From the NCBI GenBank assembly GCA_027574665.1, contig CM050657.1, forward strand, positions 20,686,700 to 20,750,699: a stretch of 64,000 bases of DNA, given 5' to 3'. Below, piece by piece: positions 60,701 to 64,000 of this stretch; position 1 is the first letter of the stretch, and each line of letters opens with the position of its first letter. Source of the stretch: Rhynochetos jubatus. Its lineage: Eukaryota > Chordata > Aves > Eurypygiformes > Rhynochetidae. The position numbers and the translations under genes are program-made. Under the pieces are notes generated by a model. The model made no database searches and was not told the origin of the DNA. It saw only the letters and a list, made by a program, of their open reading frames with translations.

Positions 60701-63078
60701 TTAAACTTATTTATACAAGAAATCTGTAATGGAATATGGAATAACTCTATCAACAAGATTTAAAATGAGAAGCATACAAGTCTGTAGTGGAACAGCTGCC
60801 AAACTGGACTTGGGACAGCTCAAGTCTAGAAGGCCGTTTTTCAGTCTGAAGACTACATACAGTAAGCAAAACCCTGAAACATTACGCCTATAAAACAGAT
60901 TGGAAATATGCTGTAATACTCAGTAAAACCAGCAAAGGTAATGCAAGTTTCAACTTGTTACTCATTACAGTTTGACTATGGAAAACACCTTCCAGTCACT
61001 GAAAACCTAGACAGCAAGGTTTGTTGTAACAATTTATTCTCATAATGTAAAAAACTTGTGTATGTATTCTCACTGTTAAGATGCAAGCCAAGGGTCCAAT
61101 TTTCCTTCCACTGAAGGAAGCAAAGTTTGACACTCGCATCAACAGCGGCAAAGTTAGGCTATAAAGTTACAATTGCATATAAACAGCCATCTGACAGTCG
61201 CATTGCAGAATAAACAGAAACCCAAAATTAATTCAGAGTAATTATTTATATAGGCTTAAGCCAGATCAGCATTTTGAATTTTTTTTTTTATTTGGTGAAG
61301 ATAAAAACAATCTGTATTTTACTACTTTATTTTACATTAATAGATGCTGAATACTGTATCTTGCTTAAAAACCTTTCAAATTTTAGCCTAAATATGTACA
61401 CGCAAATTAATTCTGAGGCAAAGTGGTTTACTTGGTGTTTTATTAACTTCTACATTAAAAACAAAAGTAATTATACGCTCAGCAGAGAAGATTTTAATGC
61501 TGTACTAAGTCCATCCTGTTGACCACCTATAAGGGGCTCACTGCAGTGGATCATGCCCATCACATCTTCCAGAAATGTCAGCAGAATTAAATATACAGTA
61601 ATAGCTATTGAGAATTCTCCAAGAATAAAAGAGCTTGTTTGTTTTTAGATCATTGACTGAAATAATTAGCTTACAGAAAACACATGAGCTGAAATCACAT
61701 TCTGATGGAGCACAGAGGAGGCATATGCTAATGAAGAGCATAGCTCACGCAGATGGCTGCTGGAGATCCCTGGTCTGCAACAGCCTGTATGAGCCCATCT
61801 GGAGGGGTTAGGGAACACAAAAGCACAGGATTCTCCCTCAGTCACAGAACTGGACGTTCTTGGGAGAAAAATGTCCCCTGCATCTAGAAGTCAAGCTGGC
61901 AGGTTTGGGCAGAGCAAGGGACACACACCATGCTGTGCAACTGAACGGCTCTTCCCTGAGGAGTGCAACGGAGGTCGCAGACATCATTTCCAGTTTATCA
62001 ACACCTCCCAGAGCAGGTGTCGTCTACAGTTATACATGAACTCTACCCAAAGCAGGATAAGGAGATTTTCAGATCCATAAACACTTGAATTTTAGTGCCC
62101 TGTTCTGAAATAGAGCTAGATCAAACCAAACCAGCTCTGGTCTTGAAACCAGTCACAGAACAAATACCGTTGCCTGGCCAGCCCTACACTATGGCACATT
62201 TTCTCTCATGCTATTTGCAAAGGCGTCTGCAATCTCAGCCTTCGCTGTCTCTAATATTCAGTATTTTGTTCACTTCAAACTAAGTACAGGAGAATGAAAA
62301 CTTATGAAACATGATGGTGCCAAAAGAAAATCTGCACTACCATTAATTGCTACATGAGTACATCAGATCTGTCATGAACAGTGACATGCCAGGCATAACA
62401 AGCATCTCTGAAGTCTAACTCCCAGTTTCACTCTGCCACAGAATAAAGGATGCTGATGACAGATGGGCAGAGTTAAGCAAACCATTCGGCCAAAATCCTA
62501 GATAGATGACTGTAGCTGCATTTCACTGCCAAGACCAGAACCTTAGTTTGTATCAGAAACCACTAACTTTCTGGCTTCAGTTAGGAAAAAACTATAAAAA
62601 ATTAACGTTATAAATAATCAGAATAAAAATGAAACAATCATGTACTCTCCTGGCTCCTATTCCTAATTTTCTTCTCTGGCTCCAAGAGTATTCCCTCTGC
62701 CTACATAGTCCCAGATCCACGTAACTGCAGAACTGCCATTTCACATCACTTAACACTGCTATCCACCCAAGTCAAAACTCCCCTTTTCTATCTAATTTTT
62801 TTTATCCTCTCCACCTGAACTAGCACATTCTTGTATTGTATCATGTTGCCTAGGCACCAGCTTGGAGTCACTGGACAGAAAGGCTCAGTCATGTCCCCTC
62901 CCCAAAAGCAATTCAAAAAGAGAACAGTTGTCTGTGAAGTCCAGCACCACTTCTAGTAGAAGGCGATCATTTCTCATTTACTCAACAGTGACAGCACTTC
63001 TCTTGCCAAGATCGTATTGAAGCTTCAAAACATGCTTAGAGTTCCCAGTGACTTCAGCAGGAGCTGCAAGATTCTAAG
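57737..63078. other. Non-coding sequence, no gene seen
   Basis: If the candidate exon upstream is real, 57,737 to about 58,470 would be its 3' untranslated region, with AATAAA at 58,446. Otherwise I see nothing coding. Pyrimidine simple sequence lies at 59,167-59,205 and a C-rich run at 59,667-59,698. The rest is AT-rich with short open frames. Confidence 0.4.
59667..59698. repeat. C-rich simple repeat with C13 run
   Basis: A CCCCCTCTCCCTCA stretch passes into an uninterrupted run of about thirteen C. On the minus strand this is G-rich, but it is essentially one run, so a stable multi-tract quadruplex is only weakly suggested. Confidence 0.8.
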
Positions 63079-63331
63079 ATTTTCTACAAGGGCAGGTAGC
63101 AACAGGACAAGGGGCAGTGACTTTAAACTGAAAGGGAGGAGATTTAGACAATGTAAAGAAGAAATTCATGTTGCCTAGAGAAGCTGTGGGTGCCTCATCC
63201 CTGGCAGTGTCCAAGGCCAGGCTGGATGAAGCTTGGAGCAACCTGGTCTAGTGGAGGGTGTCCCTGCCCATGGCAGGGGGGCTGGAACTGGATGATCTTT
63301 AAGGTCCCAACCCAAACCATTCTGTGATTCC
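63079..63331 (+). mobile_element. CR1 LINE fragment, 3' end, plus strand
   Basis: The copy matches the 3' terminal region of avian CR1 through its well-known words: ACAGGACAAGGGG, TTTAAACTGAAAGGGAGG, AGAAGCTGTGGGTGCC, TCCAAGGCCAGGCTGGATG, GGTGTCCCTGCCCATGGCAG, GATGATCTTTAAGGTCCC and the ending CCATTCTGTGATTCC. It is 5'-truncated. Compared with the consensus as I know it, about 30-45 bases are missing near 63,168, between the AAGAAATTC word and TTGCCTAGAG. It has no coding capacity. Confidence 0.96.
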
Positions 63332-64000
63332 TTGAAGAATCGAGAAGATGCTCCATTTTACTGAAGTTAGTTGTACGTCAAGTCCTCTGTGCGTCACATC
63401 CCTCCCTAGAAGTCAGCAGGGCTGAACAGAACCTAACTCAGGGTAAATTCAGCCCAACTCCTCGAGGAGTTGCAACATTCACTTCTTCCTACCTGTGAAA
63501 CGTAACAGCAAGTTAGAGTACTGCCATCTATATCAACTTGCATTTTAAGCTTAACTGTGTTCTCAGTAAGATGAAGACAATGTTTTACTTAAGTGTGAGA
63601 AAGAATGAGATCATTCCAAGTCAAATAAAATGGCACCAAAGTTTTCCAATGTTTTTTTGTTATTGGCAACTTTGTGTAGACTTACCATCTGGTCAAAATA
63701 AAAACGATCAACAATACATTTTTGCTATAAGAGAAGTCTAACAGCACAATACCGTATTGTTGTGCACATTAAATCAATAGAACTCAGTTTAATGTAGTCG
63801 TTGTGATACTTTAAGGAGAATTTTGAAAGGAGTTTTGTTTGAAACCGCAGAATCTTAATTCCTTTGCTAGGAACACAATAGGCCTTTAATAAGTGTTTCT
63901 CTAAAGACAAAATTCTTCTTAAAGAAAAACATGCAAGATTCAGAAAGGTTTTGCAATTCCTAAAAAAACCCCAACACTTACAACGTTCAGTTCATAGATA
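63332..64000. other. AT-rich non-coding sequence, no gene seen
   Basis: Nothing beyond short, overlapping open frames without domains is visible after the CR1 fragment. Confidence 0.5.

Noticed and set aside
1..64000. CRISPR arrays, operons, phage or integrated viral genomes
   Set aside because: No regularly spaced repeats, no long coding runs, no long terminal repeats or primer-binding sites. The CR1 pieces identify the sequence as avian nuclear DNA.

Overview
The window looks like vertebrate nuclear DNA from a bird. The main evidence is three CR1 retrotransposon pieces carrying the avian-type 3' end: two on the minus strand at 15493-15577 and 16285-16424, and one on the plus strand at 63079-63331. 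The DNA is AT-rich and CpG-poor, with many homopolymer runs. It has no operon structure, ribosome binding sites or prokaryote-like coding density. Open frames are short, occur in all six frames and lack recognisable domains. I find no gene that can be named. The simplest reading is a gene desert or the inside of a large intron.

Layout. Bases 1-900 are unusually rich in CpG and CGTACG-type words for this window. From 900 to about 15,490 the sequence is single-copy and AT-rich. It includes a homeodomain-site-rich stretch around 10,540-11,170 that looks like a conserved non-coding element and contains a hairpin. 15,490-16,430 holds two CR1 pieces around a GC-richer patch. 16,430-29,150 is single-copy. 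It includes a CpG-rich patch at 20,311-20,520 with a well-formed minus-strand splice-site pair, and an enhancer-like stretch at 22,020-22,330. A decayed tRNA-like sequence lies near 29,190. 29,300-49,860 is single-copy with weak MIR/L2-like relics near 41,040 and 43,670 and a palindrome-rich enhancer-like block at 39,400-39,730. A perfect 64-bp tandem duplication sits at 49,880-50,007. 50,010-63,078 is single-copy, with a CTCF-like site near 53,090 and the most protein-like open segment of the window at 57,573-57,736. A plus-strand CR1 piece is followed by AT-rich sequence to the end.

The items most worth checking are the possible terminal exon at 57,573, the CpG-rich exon-like segment at 20,401-20,449, the exact 64-bp duplication, and the hairpin at 10,585-10,639. 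Sequences between an AG and a GTAAG are common by chance in 64 kb, so every exon candidate here is tentative. I see no viral genome, CRISPR array, rRNA or intact tRNA gene, and no convincing new multi-gene system.
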